A stretch of 64,000 bases of DNA from Ailurus styani (GCA_002007465.1 LNAC01000278.1:1154333-1218332); one strand, 5' to 3'. Shown: positions 9,320-19,802, numbered from the stretch's first letter. The notes: generated by a model from the sequence alone, not told the origin. Made by a program: numbers and translations.

Positions 9320-9685
9320 AGACCCAGCTCATTCCCACATCAGCTTTGCAGTTGTCCTCTCTTTCTGTAGCTCTCCTTCCCCAGATCTTTGCATTTCATT
9401 TAGGTTTCTGTTCATCTGTCAGAAGTTCTTTATTTAGAGAGTTCTTTCCTGACCACCTTATCTAAAAGCATCCCACCCTATACCCTGGTTTTGTTTTTCT
9501 TTCTAGCACACTCACCCCCTGCCATTACCTTATATATACTACATGACCTTACACATTACACGTATATTTCCTGAGCCCAAGAGGGCACAAACTCTGTCCA
9601 CCTTGTTTACCACTGTATCTCCAGTGGGTGACACATAACAGGAGCTCAACATGTATTTGCTGAGTGAATAAATAGATTAGATTGA
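9320..9685 (+). mobile_element. L2 LINE 3' end
   Basis: CAGATCTTTGCATTTC, GTTCATCTGTCAGAAGTTC, GAGTTCTTTCCTGACCACC, ACTCTGTCCACCTTG, ACATAACAGGAGCTCAAC and TTTGCTGAGTGAATAAATAG follow the L2 3' consensus order through to its end. Confidence 0.85.
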
Positions 9686-10019
9686 GTATGATGGTGATTA
9701 ACAAGAGAGCCAATCAAGGGAGACCTGACTCATTAGGAAATTAAAATAACAAAAATAGAGAGCTTTTCATTAAGACAGACTCCGCTAAGCCTCTGTTTGT
9801 ATCATCAGACAGAATCTGACACATAATAGGCCCACACAATAGATTGATTTGAAGTGAATGAAAGGACACTTTGTTTGCTCTTCTAGTCACTGTGTGTTGA
9901 GAAATCAATAAAAATGACGTCCTCAGTGAAGAACTTCCTTTCTTCAGAATTTTACTAATTCACACTGCTTCTCAGATTGTTTTATATATACCAGTGAAAC
10001 TTTGCTGGATTTAACTAAA
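9686..10019. other. Unique non-coding sequence
   Basis: About 330 bp without a recognised feature. Some phrases (for example ACATAATAGGCCCACACAATAG near 9825) resemble a decayed L2 end. Confidence 0.4.
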
Positions 10020-10280
10020 CCATCTGTACCACAGATTCTTTCAAGTTATTTTCTTAATGGTCGTCCTGGGAGTTACAATTGACATCTTGTAACATTCTAG
10101 TGTGAATGAATAACAACTTACTTTTAAAAGTATATAAAAATTTTGCTCTTTTATAGCTTCATTCTCTACCCACTCCTTCACTATTGTTGTCATAAAAATT
10201 ACATCTTCATACATTGTATGCCTATTAGCACAGATTTATGGTTATTGTTTTATACAGTTGTCTTTTAAATCAAATAGAAG

Positions 10281-10475
10281 GGGCACCTGGGTGGCTTAGT
10301 TGGTTAAGGATCTAACTCTTGGTTGGGGCTCAGGTCGTGATCTCAGGGTTGTGATATCGAGCCCTGTGCCGGGCTCAGTGGAGAGTCTGCTTGGGATTCT
10401 CTTTTTCCCTCTCTCTCTGTCCCTGCCTCCCCCCACACATACACTATCTCAAATAAATAAATAAATCTTTTTAAA
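10281..10475 (+). mobile_element. CAN-SINE, older subtype
   Basis: GGGCACCTGGGTGGCTTAGTTGG head, CTCAGGTCGTGATCTCAGG, then CTCAAATAAATAAATAAATC tail. TSD AAATCAAATAGAAG at 10267-10280 and AAATCAAATAGGAG at 10476-10489 differ by one base. Inserted in the HAL1 3' part. Confidence 0.95.
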
Positions 10476-10940
10476 AAATCAAATAGGAGAAAACAAGTTA
10501 CAAACAAAAAAATACATTTATATTATCTTTCGTGTTTACAATGCAGTTATCTTTGAGTGCTTTTTATTTCTCCATATGGATTCAAGTTATTGTCTAGAGT
10601 ACTTTCACCTAAGCTGAAGGAAGGACTATGTTTTGTAGTCAGGTTTACTAGTGACTAATTCTCTCAGTTTTTATCTGGGAATGTCCTGATTTCTTTAAGG
10701 ATAGTTTTGCTAGACATAGAATTCTTGTGATGGTCTTTCTCTCTCAATATACCATCCCTGAATGTGGCACCCCTCACTGCCTTCTGGCCTCCATAGTCAT
10801 GGATGAGAAATCAGCTGTTAATCTTATCAAGACTCTCTTGCTGCCTTTAAGCTTCTCTCTTCGTCTATAGAGTTCAGCAGTTTGATTATGATCTAAGTTA
10901 GTCTTTTTCAACTTATTCTACTTGGACGATTTTTATTTTT

Positions 10941-11047
10941 TTCTCTTTCTTTCTTCCCTCCCTCCCTTCTTCCTTCCTTCCTTCCTTCCTTCCTTCCTTC
11001 CTTCCTTCCTTCCTCCCTCCCTCCCTCCCTCCCTCCCTTCTTTCTTT
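10941..11047 (+). repeat. (CCTT)n / (CCCT)n microsatellite
   Basis: About 100 bp of pure pyrimidine, mainly TTCC units flanked on both sides by CCCT units. It lies inside HAL1 and is likely polymorphic in length. Confidence 0.95.
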
Positions 11048-11350
11048 TTAGCTTCTTGGATGTGTAGATTATGTTTTTCATGAAATTTGGGAAGTTTTCA
11101 GTAAATATTTCTTCAAAATTTTTGCCTATCTCTTTCAGTCCTCTTCTTCAGGACCTGTCATTATGCATACCTTGATATGCTTGATGGTGTCCCACAGGTC
11201 TCTGGGGGCTCTGTTAATCTTTCTTAATTCTTTTTGTTTTTTTCTTTTCCTCAGACTGTAAAACTTCAGTTGACCTATATTACAATTTATTGCATCTTTC
11301 CTCTGCCAACTTAAATATGCTGTTGAACTCCTGCAGTGAATTTTTGCATT

Positions 11351-11563
11351 TCAGTTATTACACTTTTTAACTTTGGAGTTCCTATCTGGTTCTTTTTTAT
11401 AATTCTTATCTATTTGGTGAGACATCCTTCTCATACTTGTCTTTAGTTCTTTAGACATGGTTTTCTTTAGTTCTTTGAACATATTTGAAATAGCTGATTT
11501 GAAGTCTTTGTCTAGTAAGTCCAACATCTGAGCTTCCTCAGAGATGGTTTCTACTGACTGCAT
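11351..11563 (-). pseudogene. HAL1/L1 ORF1-like remnant
   Basis: The minus-strand frame gives about 70 residues rich in charged heptad-like sequence: segments such as KDFKSAISNMFKELKKTMSKEL and MRRMSHQIDKN resemble the coiled-coil part of LINE ORF1 proteins. ORF1p is an RNA-binding chaperone of retrotransposition. Only part of the coiled-coil region is open here. There is no RNA-recognition or C-terminal domain, and the frame is short next to the usual several hundred residues. It is a relic and not expected to be made. Confidence 0.65.
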
Positions 11564-11920
11564 TTTTTCCCCTGAAAAAAAGCCATACAGGCCACATGTT
11601 CTTGTTTCTTTGCATGTTTCATATTTTTTATTGAAAATTGTATATTTAAATAATATAATGTGGTAATGGTGGGAATAATTCTATCCTCTCCCAGCATGTG
11701 TTGTTGCCATTGATTTGTTTAGTGGCTTTTCCAAACTAAGCCTGCTGTTTAATTCTATATAAATTGTCATGTGTGGCCACTGAATTCTCTGCTCATTTAT
11801 CTTAGTGGCCAGTTAGTGATTCAACAGAAATTTCATTAAATGTGTGGCAGATTGCTAAGGAGCTCTGTGTGAGTATTTGGGGGCACACCTTCAACATTCA
11901 AATAGGCAATTTCCAAATCT

Positions 11921-12081
11921 TTTTTTAGTTGGAGGATGCAGAGGGAGAGGGAGAGAATCTTAAGCAGGCTCCATGCCCAGCACAGAACTTGACATGGGGC
12001 TTGATCTCTCAACCCTGACAGCATGACCTGAGATGAAATCAAGAGTTGGACACTTAACTGACTGAGCCACCCATGCACCCC
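11921..12081 (-). mobile_element. CAN-SINE, older subtype
   Basis: Inverted copy with short tail, GAATCTTAAGCAGGCTCCATGC and head GAGCCACCCATGCACCCC. TSD GGCAATTTCCAAATCT at 11905-11920 and GGCAGTTTCCAAATCT at 12082-12097 differ by one base. Confidence 0.94.
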
Positions 12082-12280
12082 GGCAGTTTCCAAATCTTAG
12101 CCTTTACTTCTTGCTTATGCAGAGCCTCAAGGTCAGTCAGAGGTGAGAATTTAGACCTTCTCAGGCCTTTTTTGAGCATGTTCATGACCTTGACCATGCA
12201 TGAAGCCTTCTAGATTCCCAGGAATATATGAAAACTTTTCAAAGCTCCCTATAGATATCTCAGTCCCCACCTTTTTCTTT

Positions 12281-12476
12281 CTTTTTTTTTTAAATTTATT
12301 TATTTTGACAGAGCGAGAGAGATCACAAGTAGGCAGAGAGGCAGGCAGAGAGAGAGAGGAGGAAGCAGGCTCTCCGCCGAGCAGAGAGCCCGATATGGGC
12401 CTCGATCCCAGGACCCTGAGATCATGACCTGAGCCGAAGGCAGAGGCTTTAACCCACTGAGCCACCCAGGCGCCCC
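12281..12476 (-). mobile_element. CAN-SINE, young subtype
   Basis: Inverted copy with TCACAAGTAGGCAGAGAGGC module and intact head ending GCCACCCAGGCGCCC. TSD CCCCACCTTTTTCTTT lies at 12265-12280 and again from about 12477. The C-run at the right junction blurs the exact border. Confidence 0.96.
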
Positions 12477-12640
12477 CCCCCACCTTTTTCTTTTAAGCTT
12501 TTTGGTTAGGCTGTTGTTTGAGCCAACTCTTATCTGCCACTCTAGGCAGCTGTAATGTTTTCAACTAATGATTCTGAAAGTTCTAAGTCAATCCAAGTAA
12601 AGACAGCTTCGTGAGCAGAGTCTTTAAGAATGACCAGATA

Positions 12641-12843
12641 GGGCGCCTGGGTGGCTCAGTGGGTTAAAGCCTCTGCCTTTGGCTCAGGTCATGATCTCAG
12701 GGTCCTGGGATCGAGGCCCTCACTGGGCTCTCCGCTCAGCAGAAAGCCTGCTTCCCCCCCTCTCTCTCTGCCTGCCTCTCTGCCTACTTGTGATCTCCAT
12801 CTCTGTGTCAAATAAATAAATAAAATCTTAAAAAAAAAAAAAA
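12641..12843 (+). mobile_element. CAN-SINE, young subtype
   Basis: The clearest plus-oriented copy: GGGCGCCTGGGTGGCTCAGTG head, GCCTGCCTCTCTGCCTACTT, AAATAAATAAATAAAATCTT and a poly-A tail. TSD AGAATGACCAGATA at 12627-12640 and 12844-12857 is perfect. Confidence 0.98.
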
Positions 12844-13225
12844 AGAATGACCAGATAGACAACGTAATGCCAATTCTCTGAAAACAGAACTTTGAAGGAG
12901 CCCCAACCCCATCCTGCCCCCTCCAGTGGTTGCCACACTGCCGGTTTCCACTGTGCTTGAGGGTCACTGGTTATCAAGTCTACTTTTGAGTTGCAGAGGA
13001 GAAATGGAGACAGAGCAAGTTAAAATGTCACAAAGCTTGCTGGTCTTACTGAGACTGAGCCTTTCTTCTTGAATAGACTCTTCTCAGATTCCATAAGCCT
13101 TTGATTAATTTTCAGAGTACTGGAAAAATTAATTCTGACTATTTTTGCAAATGTTCTCACTGCTTTTATGGAAATTTTCAGAGATCCATTCTCTGCCACT
13201 TTTGCTAATGTTCCTTCACAGATTC

Positions 13226-13618
13226 TTTCAATGGAATTTATCCTTTAAACATAAACATTTTCTAAACATTGACCATCTAAAGTCTCAAACAGTTTAGATT
13301 TATTCTAAATTATCAGGAAATGAGTTTTCTGCGACAAATGTTTATTCTTATAAAACTACCAAGGAAACAAAGCAATTAAGCGATGTGCAGACAGACAAGC
13401 CACAGAAAAAAGAAATTGTTCATGGCTATCTACAACTTTCACCATTATTTATGTCTTTTTTTCTTTTTGTTTTAGCATAGACCTGCTTAATTTGAAAATA
13501 CCTGGTTAAGGTTCAGCTGTGCATCAATTCCGCATCTTCTCCCTGGGCTCAGGTAAGCTTGGAAAAGAGTTAAGACTGAGGTGGTCTTTAGCAGCCCCTT
13601 CCCTTTGGCCATCTTTAT
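13226..13618. other. Unique non-coding sequence
   Basis: No repeat or gene recognised. It separates HAL1 from the MaLR LTR. Confidence 0.4.
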
Positions 13619-13993
13619 TGTATTAGGTTGGGGTGCTCTGACAAAATACAACAGACTGGGTGGCTTAAATTACAGAAATTTATTTTCTCATAATTCTGAA
13701 AGTTTGAAGTTTAAGATCAATGTGCCAACAGGTTTAGTTTCTCCTGTGGTCTATCTTTGGCCTGTAGATGGCCACTTTCTTGTTGTGTCCTCCTATGGCT
13801 TTTCCTCTGTTCACACATGCTCCTGTTGTATCTTCTTCTTCTTAAAGGACACCAGCCCTATAGGGCCCCATACTTGTGACCCCATTTAATCTTAATTATC
13901 TCCTCAAGGCCCTATCTCCAAATACAGTCACATTGGGGTTAGGACTTCAACATATGAATGGTTGGGGAGGCAGATGCAATTCAGTTCATAACA
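13619..13993 (-). mobile_element. MLT1-type MaLR solo LTR
   Basis: The plus strand shows, in reverse order, MLT1 features: TGTATTAGG start, ACAGACTGGGTGGCTTAAA, ACAGAAATTTATTTTCTCA, CTGTAGATGGCCACTTTCTT, TTAAAGGACACCAGCCCTAT, CCCTATCTCCAAATACAGTC, AGGACTTCAACATATGAAT and ATAACA. Near-complete LTR of an ancient ERVL-MaLR element. No internal region is adjacent, so it is solitary. Confidence 0.85.
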
Positions 13994-14033
13994 AGTGTCT
14001 AACATGCAATAAGTAGGTTCTCCATAAACACTT

Positions 14034-14247
14034 TTTTTTTAAAGATTTTATTTATTTATTTGACAGAGCAAGAGAGCGAGAGAGAGAGATAGATCACAAG
14101 TAGGCAGAGAGGCAGGCAGAGAGAGAGAGGGGGAAGCAGGTTCCCTGCTGAGCAGAGAGCCTGATGTGGGGCTCGATCCCAGGACACTGAGATCATGACC
14201 CGAGCCGAAGGCAGAGGCTTTACCCACTGAGCCACCCCGTCACCCCT
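14034..14247 (-). mobile_element. CAN-SINE, young subtype
   Basis: Inverted copy with GATCACAAGTAGGCAGAGAGG and a head changed to CACCCCGTCACCCC. TSD CTCCATAAACACTT at 14020-14033 and 14248-14261 is perfect. Confidence 0.97.
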
Positions 14248-14374
14248 CTCCATAAACACTTCTACTGATGATATTCATCCTCTTTTGTCCCTTGTCGTTT
14301 ATGTTTGTGTACCATCCTTTACTCCTCTGTAACACCTCAAACTAGGCACAGTGACTTCTGGTCTATTGGGAGAG

Positions 14375-14500
14375 CAGCACTGTGTGGAGCTTCCAGAGTA
14401 ATCTCAGTGCCAGAATTCAAATCCCCACTCTGATACCAGCTAGTTGTGTGACCTTGAGCAAGTCAGTTAACTCACTGATTTTTCTCTAGCTTTTATATTC
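14375..14500 (+). mobile_element. MIR SINE
   Basis: CCAGAATTCAAATCCCCACTC, CTAGTTGTGTGACCTTGAGC and AAGTCAGTTAACTC give the MIR core order. Ancient tRNA-derived SINE fragment. Confidence 0.8.
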
Positions 14501-14964
14501 TTTCACTCCTCTATCACTTCTCTCTACCCTTTAGGCCCTGGATTTCTCACTGATCCCTTCTATTAAAACCTCCTACTTCAGCTCTGTGTGGGACATCTAG
14601 GGGTCCACTAGTAAAATATATCCTGGTTAAAGTACCGACTAAACAGTTCTGAGTGTCCTCCATCTCTGCCTGGGTAATATACATATTTCCAGAGATGCTG
14701 TCCCTGCTATTGCTGCTCAGGCAAGAGTAGTAGTAACATTGTTGGGCAAGGTAGTTCAGGAGGGAAGGGAAGATGCAGTGCAGGACAGACCTAGTGGGGA
14801 GGTACCAAGGGGTAGACCAGAAGCTGAGAGACTCCTCACATGTATTTACTTACCCAGCTTTCACCCAAAATCTGAGCATTGTGCAAAGTGATGGGCCAGA
14901 GCTCCTATCAGAAACTTCTCTGACCAAAGGTTTGGACTTGGCATGTGCTAAAGTGTTGTAGGGG
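14501..14964. other. Unique non-coding sequence
   Basis: No repeat or gene recognised between two MIR fragments. Confidence 0.4.
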
Positions 14965-15090
14965 GGGAAATGGCCTGAATTTAAGTCTGGGGTTTGTTGT
15001 TTATTTCCCTCTCACCATAGACAAGCCACTTAGCTTCTCAGAGTCTTAGTTATTCCATTTTTAAAAGAAAGGACAGATCAGGTGCACTAT
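14965..15090 (+). mobile_element. MIR SINE, diverged
   Basis: CCTGAATTTAAGTCTGGG, ACAAGCCACTTAGCTTCTCAG and AGTCTTAGTTATTCCATTTTT follow the MIR core. Poorly conserved. Confidence 0.6.
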
Positions 15091-15865
15091 ATGGTTAGTT
15101 CTACTACTTTTGTCTTTCATCTTCTAGAATTCCCAACTGAGAGTGGAGTACAGATTCTGCCTAAGGAAGAATCTGTATTTTTAATGCTGATTTGAGCATA
15201 AGATGCTCCAGTTGGGAAGATGGGAGAAGAGAGATACATACGTGGGGTAAATGTTTGGGGGAGAAAACTTGGAAATCAGCCTTTAAAGGAACAAAATATG
15301 TGTCTTATGCTGTCTTTTGATGGTGTTATTCATGAATTCCTTACATATGGTAAGCAAGAACTCACTTTAGCAGTTTAGACAAAGAAGGATCCATTATGGG
15401 TTATTAATCTCAGAGAGATTCATAGTAAATGCAGAGTCAAGAGACAGAAACTTCATTTGCCCGGTGTCACAGATGCAATAGTCTCATGCTACTGTGTTTT
15501 TGTGGTTACAGGAGCCACATTTTGTTAATTTCTCTACTCCTAGCACCACACAGCACAGAATAGACATTCAGTGGGCATCGTAGTCCTTGTTCTCCAAATG
15601 GAATATTCTTCGTGTTACCTGCTGAGAAAGAGAGACAAAATCAAGACCCACTTTTCATACTGACTTTGCCCCTTAAATGGTTAGAAAATTAGATCTCATG
15701 ATTTTCAGTAAATTCAGTGGAAATTGTCCTCACCTTGGGAGTTAACAGTTTAAGCCTTTGACTTCGCAAAGCATGGTGTTCAATCTAACTGCCTTGGTGT
15801 CAGCCTTCACGGACAGCTTGTATGTACGAGGTGGCAGCAGCTAACAAGAGGGTGGAGGCTCAGGC
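15091..15865. other. Unique non-coding sequence
   Basis: About 775 bp with no recognised repeat, RNA gene or exon. Confidence 0.45.
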
Positions 15866-16045
15866 TGCAGCCAGAGCTGGATTTAAGTTCTGCCTCTGTC
15901 ACTCAACAATCTTGTAATTTTGGCAAGGTGTTCCCCTCTTCAAGTCCAGTTTTCTCATCTGTAAAATGGGGATGATACTGCTACCCACCTCACAGAGTCA
16001 TTGTGAAGATCCGTTTTTAAAAGGCATGAAAGCACACAGGGGTGG
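15866..16045 (+). mobile_element. MIR SINE
   Basis: GCTGGATTTAAGTTCTGCCTC, TTTTCTCATCTGTAAAATGGG, CCCACCTCACAGAGTCATTG and TGAAGATCC are in correct MIR order. Confidence 0.88.
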
Positions 16046-16791
16046 GCACCAAAGTTGAAACCACAGACAATGTTAGCTTGAAGAACTGATAGTCACGGGC
16101 AGGAAGAACTTTCTATTTCTTTTACTTTTTTCAAGATTCACGTACCCTACTATAACAATGATATTTATCACATGTTTATAATAATTTATAATATTATTTT
16201 AATAATGATTTTAAATATTATTGTCATATCCATATACTTTAAGCCTTTGTACTTTAACATAATCAGGAGATTTGGATGCTTGTGAACCATGAGTACTTGA
16301 GCAACCCAAAAAGTCATTAATTTTTTTTTTAGATGTCCTCTTAGAAAGTCCCATAAACCAGCATCTCTCATCATCGAGGGCTTACAAAGTTCGGAAAAAA
16401 AACCAAGCCAAAAGATAGATGCAGTCAAAGGAGGTCAGGAAAAAAAAGATCATTAAAAGTCATAATTCTTTAAAAAAAATTTGCTCTCATCTCATACATT
16501 TGTATTTATAAACAGTAGCCCATTCTTTATGAAATAATGCTTAAAATCCTCGAGGATTTACGTGTAATTTCTTCAAAGCCTTCTCAAGAAATAAGTTCTT
16601 GATACTGATATAAATATTTTAAGTCTTTCTAAACCAGTGAATCTAAACACTCCACTTCCTTCTATTTTCCCAGCCTTCCTCCTTCAAGTGAGGACTCTTG
16701 TTATCTTTAGATCCCAAGGCACTTAGAATTTATGTACTGATGATCAGAGAGTCAAATTTTAGGAGTCTCCTCTCTCAAGTATTTAGAAATA
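16046..16791. other. Unique AT-rich sequence
   Basis: AT-rich non-coding DNA. An 80-codon minus-strand frame at 16186-16428 has no recognisable domain and includes poly-K and AT-derived stretches. Not called a gene. Confidence 0.45.
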
Positions 16792-17025
16792 CAGTAGTTT
16801 CCCTTTTCCACAGGGGATATGTCCCAAGACCCCCAGTGGATGTCTGAAAGCACGGACTGTGAGAGTCCTGAACCCCGCATAGACTATGGTTCTTCCTCTA
16901 CGTACATACCTCTGATAAGGTTTAACTTATAAATTAGGCCCAGTGAGAGATTCACAATGATAAGCAATAATAAAATAGAACAATTATAATAATACAACTC
17001 TAATAAAAGTTATGTGAATGTGGAC

Positions 17026-17041
17026 TCTCTCTCTCTCTCTT
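17026..17041 (+). repeat. (CT)n simple repeat
   Basis: About eight CT units within the Tigger-like element; the family consensus is CT-rich here, so it is inherited from the element. Confidence 0.8.
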
Positions 17042-17125
17042 AAAATACCTTATTGTATTACATTCACCTTCTTGAGCTGATGTGAGATGATAAAATGCCT
17101 ACATGAGGAGATGAAGCAAGGTGAA

Positions 17126-17133
17126 TGACGTCA
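17126..17133. promoter_or_regulatory. CRE palindrome within transposon
   Basis: TGACGTCA is the full 8-bp cAMP-response element recognised by CREB/ATF. It sits in the right third of the Tigger-like element. Presence of the motif is certain; function is unknown. Confidence 0.4.
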
Positions 17134-17242
17134 GCGTTGTGATGTGGTGTTAGACTACTACTGACCTTCTGATGATACATCAGGACGATCATCTAGTTGC
17201 AGACCGCATGTAACTGAAACCTTAGATGAGGGGAAACTAGTG

Positions 17243-18089
17243 TGTTTTAAACCATTGCACCCAGGTAAAGAGAGACTGTTTGAAATTATACTAGCTTTGC
17301 CTCAAATTATTGGAAACCTAGTGAGCAGTTAGTATTTTAGAATCCCCTAAGATCTGAAGCAAGGTAGTTGTTGTGATCTTGGAAAATGGAAAAAAATCTG
17401 AGCTATGTGCTAGAAAAAGCTTTTGGTCAGATCTCTGTTAAAAACAGGAAGGTTAATTTGATAGGGCCTGATTTAAGCCTCATTGGATCAAATACACAGT
17501 TCATGATCTCATTTTTTCTTGAGAACATTGGGGGAGTAAGGAATGGTCTGATATCCACTTGCTGAAATGCCAGAGACTGAAGTCACAATAACCTGGGTTG
17601 ACTGAGGTGTCCTTGCTGCTCTGAGATATTTGGGGAGGATTTTTGCAGTGACCAGAGGTGTCTCTGATGTCAACATACACACACACCTTCTGGCGTCCAC
17701 TCCCTGCAGACCCAGCCTCTCCTTCATTTTCTGGGACTCCACATCTCACCCTCCTTGTAGCAGTTACACTCGCAATTTTTCCTGAGTCAGGGGACGGGGT
17801 AAGTGAAAGCAGCACAGAACTGAGCCAGAGGGCTCAGCAAATGAAATGGCCATCTATTTTCTTTCCCTGAATATCTCACTCACACTGAAGTAAATCCCAC
17901 AAGTATCTCACTCAAACATGGGGTTATTTTTTAAAAACTTCCCAAGCCAGACAATAACCTTTGGGTCACAGTGTATGGACAAAGCATCAGTAATAGAATG
18001 AGTAATCAGTAATAGAATGAATAATCCAAGCCACATTCAACACAGTGGAAGGCACTGCAGCGGTTTGAAGGAGGCATCTGCTGCGAATA
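17243..18089. other. Unique sequence with a 19-bp tandem duplication
   Basis: No gene or repeat family recognised. The only structure is a direct duplication at 17988-18025. Confidence 0.45.
17988..18025 (+). repeat. 19-bp tandem duplication
   Basis: Unit CAGTAATAGAATGAGTAAT at 17988-18006 is followed at once by a copy with one change at 18007-18025. Confidence 0.92.
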
Positions 18090-18388
18090 CCGCCATATGG
18101 GTGACTTTCATAAACATGGTGTCACGTGAGAGAAGCTGGGTACTACAGGGTGGACGCTGTTTGCTTTCTTTTATATAAAACACAGAAATAGGCAAACTAA
18201 TCAGGTCGTCTCCCTCTGGGGACGGATGTCTAAGAGGGCGTCCTGGGAGGGGTTTACTGGTGACACTCTGGCTTTGTTGTTGTAGTTCAGAGTGCTAGTC
18301 ACCTAGATGTGTTCTTTGTGAAAATTCATTAACTGTACGCTAATAATATGTACCCTTTCTGTATATTTAATTTCATTAAAAAGCTTTA
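18090..18388 (+). mobile_element. Ancient L1 3' UTR-like fragment
   Basis: CATAAACATGGTG, AGGCAAACTAATCAGG, TACTGGTGACACTCTGGC, GTGAAAATTCATTAACTGTACGC and TTTAATTTCATTAAAAAGC follow the 3' UTR of older L1M elements in diverged form. Confidence 0.5.
18122..18129. promoter_or_regulatory. Palindromic E-box TCACGTGA
   Basis: The 8-bp palindrome matches the MITF/TFE/USF type E-box (CLEAR-like). It is isolated, so functional use is uncertain. Confidence 0.3.
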
Positions 18389-19197
18389 AAAAAATGATTA
18401 ATGGAAAGCAAGTATGTCTCTGTTCCTTGGCCAAAATCTTTTCTGATTTCAGTCTGACATCCCTCACCCCATCTCCGGCCCTTTCTGCACGGACAGCCTG
18501 TGTCTGGAGAAAACCCTTCCAGACTTTTCAAAACCTTCCCTGAGGGCATCCCTGGTAAACACAATCAGGGGGTTGTGATTTTTGGAGACCTAACGGTTTG
18601 CAGATTTCTGTATCAGGGATTTTGGATATTGTTGACAGGCAAGAAATGATGAACTTTTGAAGTTAGCTCTGCGGGAGTCATGTGAGCGGTCAGCTAAACG
18701 ATTTCTTCAGTTTGCAAAGATTTCAGGAAGATACCGATTATTTTATGGTGAGATGGCAGTGGTGATTATCAGCTAGCATGGCTTTTGTGTACTTTACTTA
18801 GTGATGTGTGGTTTCATAGAGTCGCTTAATTTACCGGGCAACAGGAGTAGCTTGGATGCGTGGATGCTGGGACACAGGTCACAAAAAGGTCTTTTGAGCA
18901 TTGAAATGCTGGCGGTTCTTTAAATGTTCTATTTGCTCTTTGTTTTTATACTGATGGGTTGATGATCAGTGTTGTCCCACGATTTTTAATAAGCAAGAAA
19001 GAAGAGCAAATAAATTCATCGATTTGCTTTGATATTTATTCAACGAAAGAACTGGCAGAAAGTTTTCTGCCAGTCATGATGTGGGAATATGGACATATCT
19101 TGAGTTCGTCAGAAGGAATATTTTGAGGCAGTTTTAAAACACTTGAGTCTTGAAAAAAATGTGAAAAGGAAGTTAGCTGTATATTTTTTTCTGGATT
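18389..19197. other. Unclassified sequence with inverted repeats
   Basis: No family recognised. It contains two inverted repeats (18931-18940 with 19002-19011, and 19051-19074), perhaps the remains of an old element. Confidence 0.4.
19051..19074. repeat. Near-perfect 24-bp palindrome
   Basis: Arms ACTGGCAGAAA and TTTCTGCCAGT are exact reverse complements separated by two bases, so a small cruciform or RNA hairpin is possible. Confidence 0.9.
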
Positions 19198-19214
19198 AAA
19201 AATTATGTTTAAAG

Positions 19215-19413
19215 AGGGCCGCTTGGGTGGCTCAGTCAGTTAAGCGTCCGACTCTTGATTTTGGCTCAGATGGTGGTCTCAGGGTCGTGAGAATGAGCCC
19301 CGCCATCAAGTTCCATGCATGAAGCCTGCTTGAGATTCTCTCTCCCTTCTCCCACGGCCCTTCCTCCTGCTCTCCCCACTCACATGTGCTCTTTCTCGCC
19401 TCTCTCTCTCAAA
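19215..19413 (+). mobile_element. CAN-SINE, older subtype
   Basis: Head GGCCGCTTGGGTGGCTCAGTC, then TTTTGGCTCAGATGGTGGTC and a CTCTCTCTCTC-A(n) tail without the AAATAAAT unit. The 17-bp TSD AAAAATTATGTTTAAAG at 19198-19214 and 19414-19430 is perfect despite the older sequence type. Confidence 0.95.
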
Positions 19414-19430
19414 AAAAATTATGTTTAAAG

Positions 19431-19802
19431 AAAAAAATGAATCCCTCTGTTTTAGTTACTAATGTTAAAAGTTACGGAAACATAATTTGAGACACTTACT
19501 TAGCAAAGTTTTAAAGAATGCCTTTTCAAAATCCCCTCAAAAGAGAAACTCCATTTTGACAAGAAGGCATTTCAGTATAATCTCAAATTCTTAAACAGAT
19601 GCCTGTGATACAAATTCTTCATATGGCAGATCTCATCCTCTGAAGTATCGAAGGTAAGAAGCTGCCTGATGCAAGTTTTTTCTCTCTAGCCTCATTTAAT
19701 GATGAGTTAGTGGCCCAAACATGTAATCCTTTCTTCTATATTTTAATAAAACTGTTATTGGCTTTGCCTTTGACTTCAACTTCTGTAATGTGCTATTAGC
19801 AC
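19431..19802. other. Unique AT-rich sequence
   Basis: No repeat or gene recognised. Confidence 0.4.

Larger units (their letters stand above)
10020..13225 (-). mobile_element. HAL1 half-LINE, near full length, interrupted by four SINEs
   Basis: Read on the minus strand this follows the HAL1/L1 consensus as I remember it. The 3' part lies near 10020-11050 (CTGCCTTCTGGCCTCCAT and GATGAGAAATCAGCTGTTAA, written as on the plus strand). An ORF1 remnant follows at 11351-11563. The 5' part runs to 13225 (AAGCCTTTACTTCTTGCTTATGC and TTTCAGAGTACTGG are recognisable). Subtracting four SINEs leaves about 2.4 kb, close to a full HAL1, an L1-derived element with ORF1 only. No reverse transcriptase region is seen. 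An L1M origin for parts of it remains possible. Confidence 0.75.
16792..17242 (+). mobile_element. Tigger-like (Tc1/mariner) non-autonomous DNA transposon
   Basis: Left end CAGTAGTTTCCC mirrors the right end GGGGAAACTAGTG as a terminal inverted repeat. Inside are GGGGATATGTCCCAAGACCC, CCCAGTGGATGTCTGAAA, ATAAAAGTTATGTGAATGTG and GAGATGATAAAATGCC, which match a short Tigger-group consensus as I remember it. The left TA target is visible; the right one is lost. No transposase frame. Confidence 0.75.
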
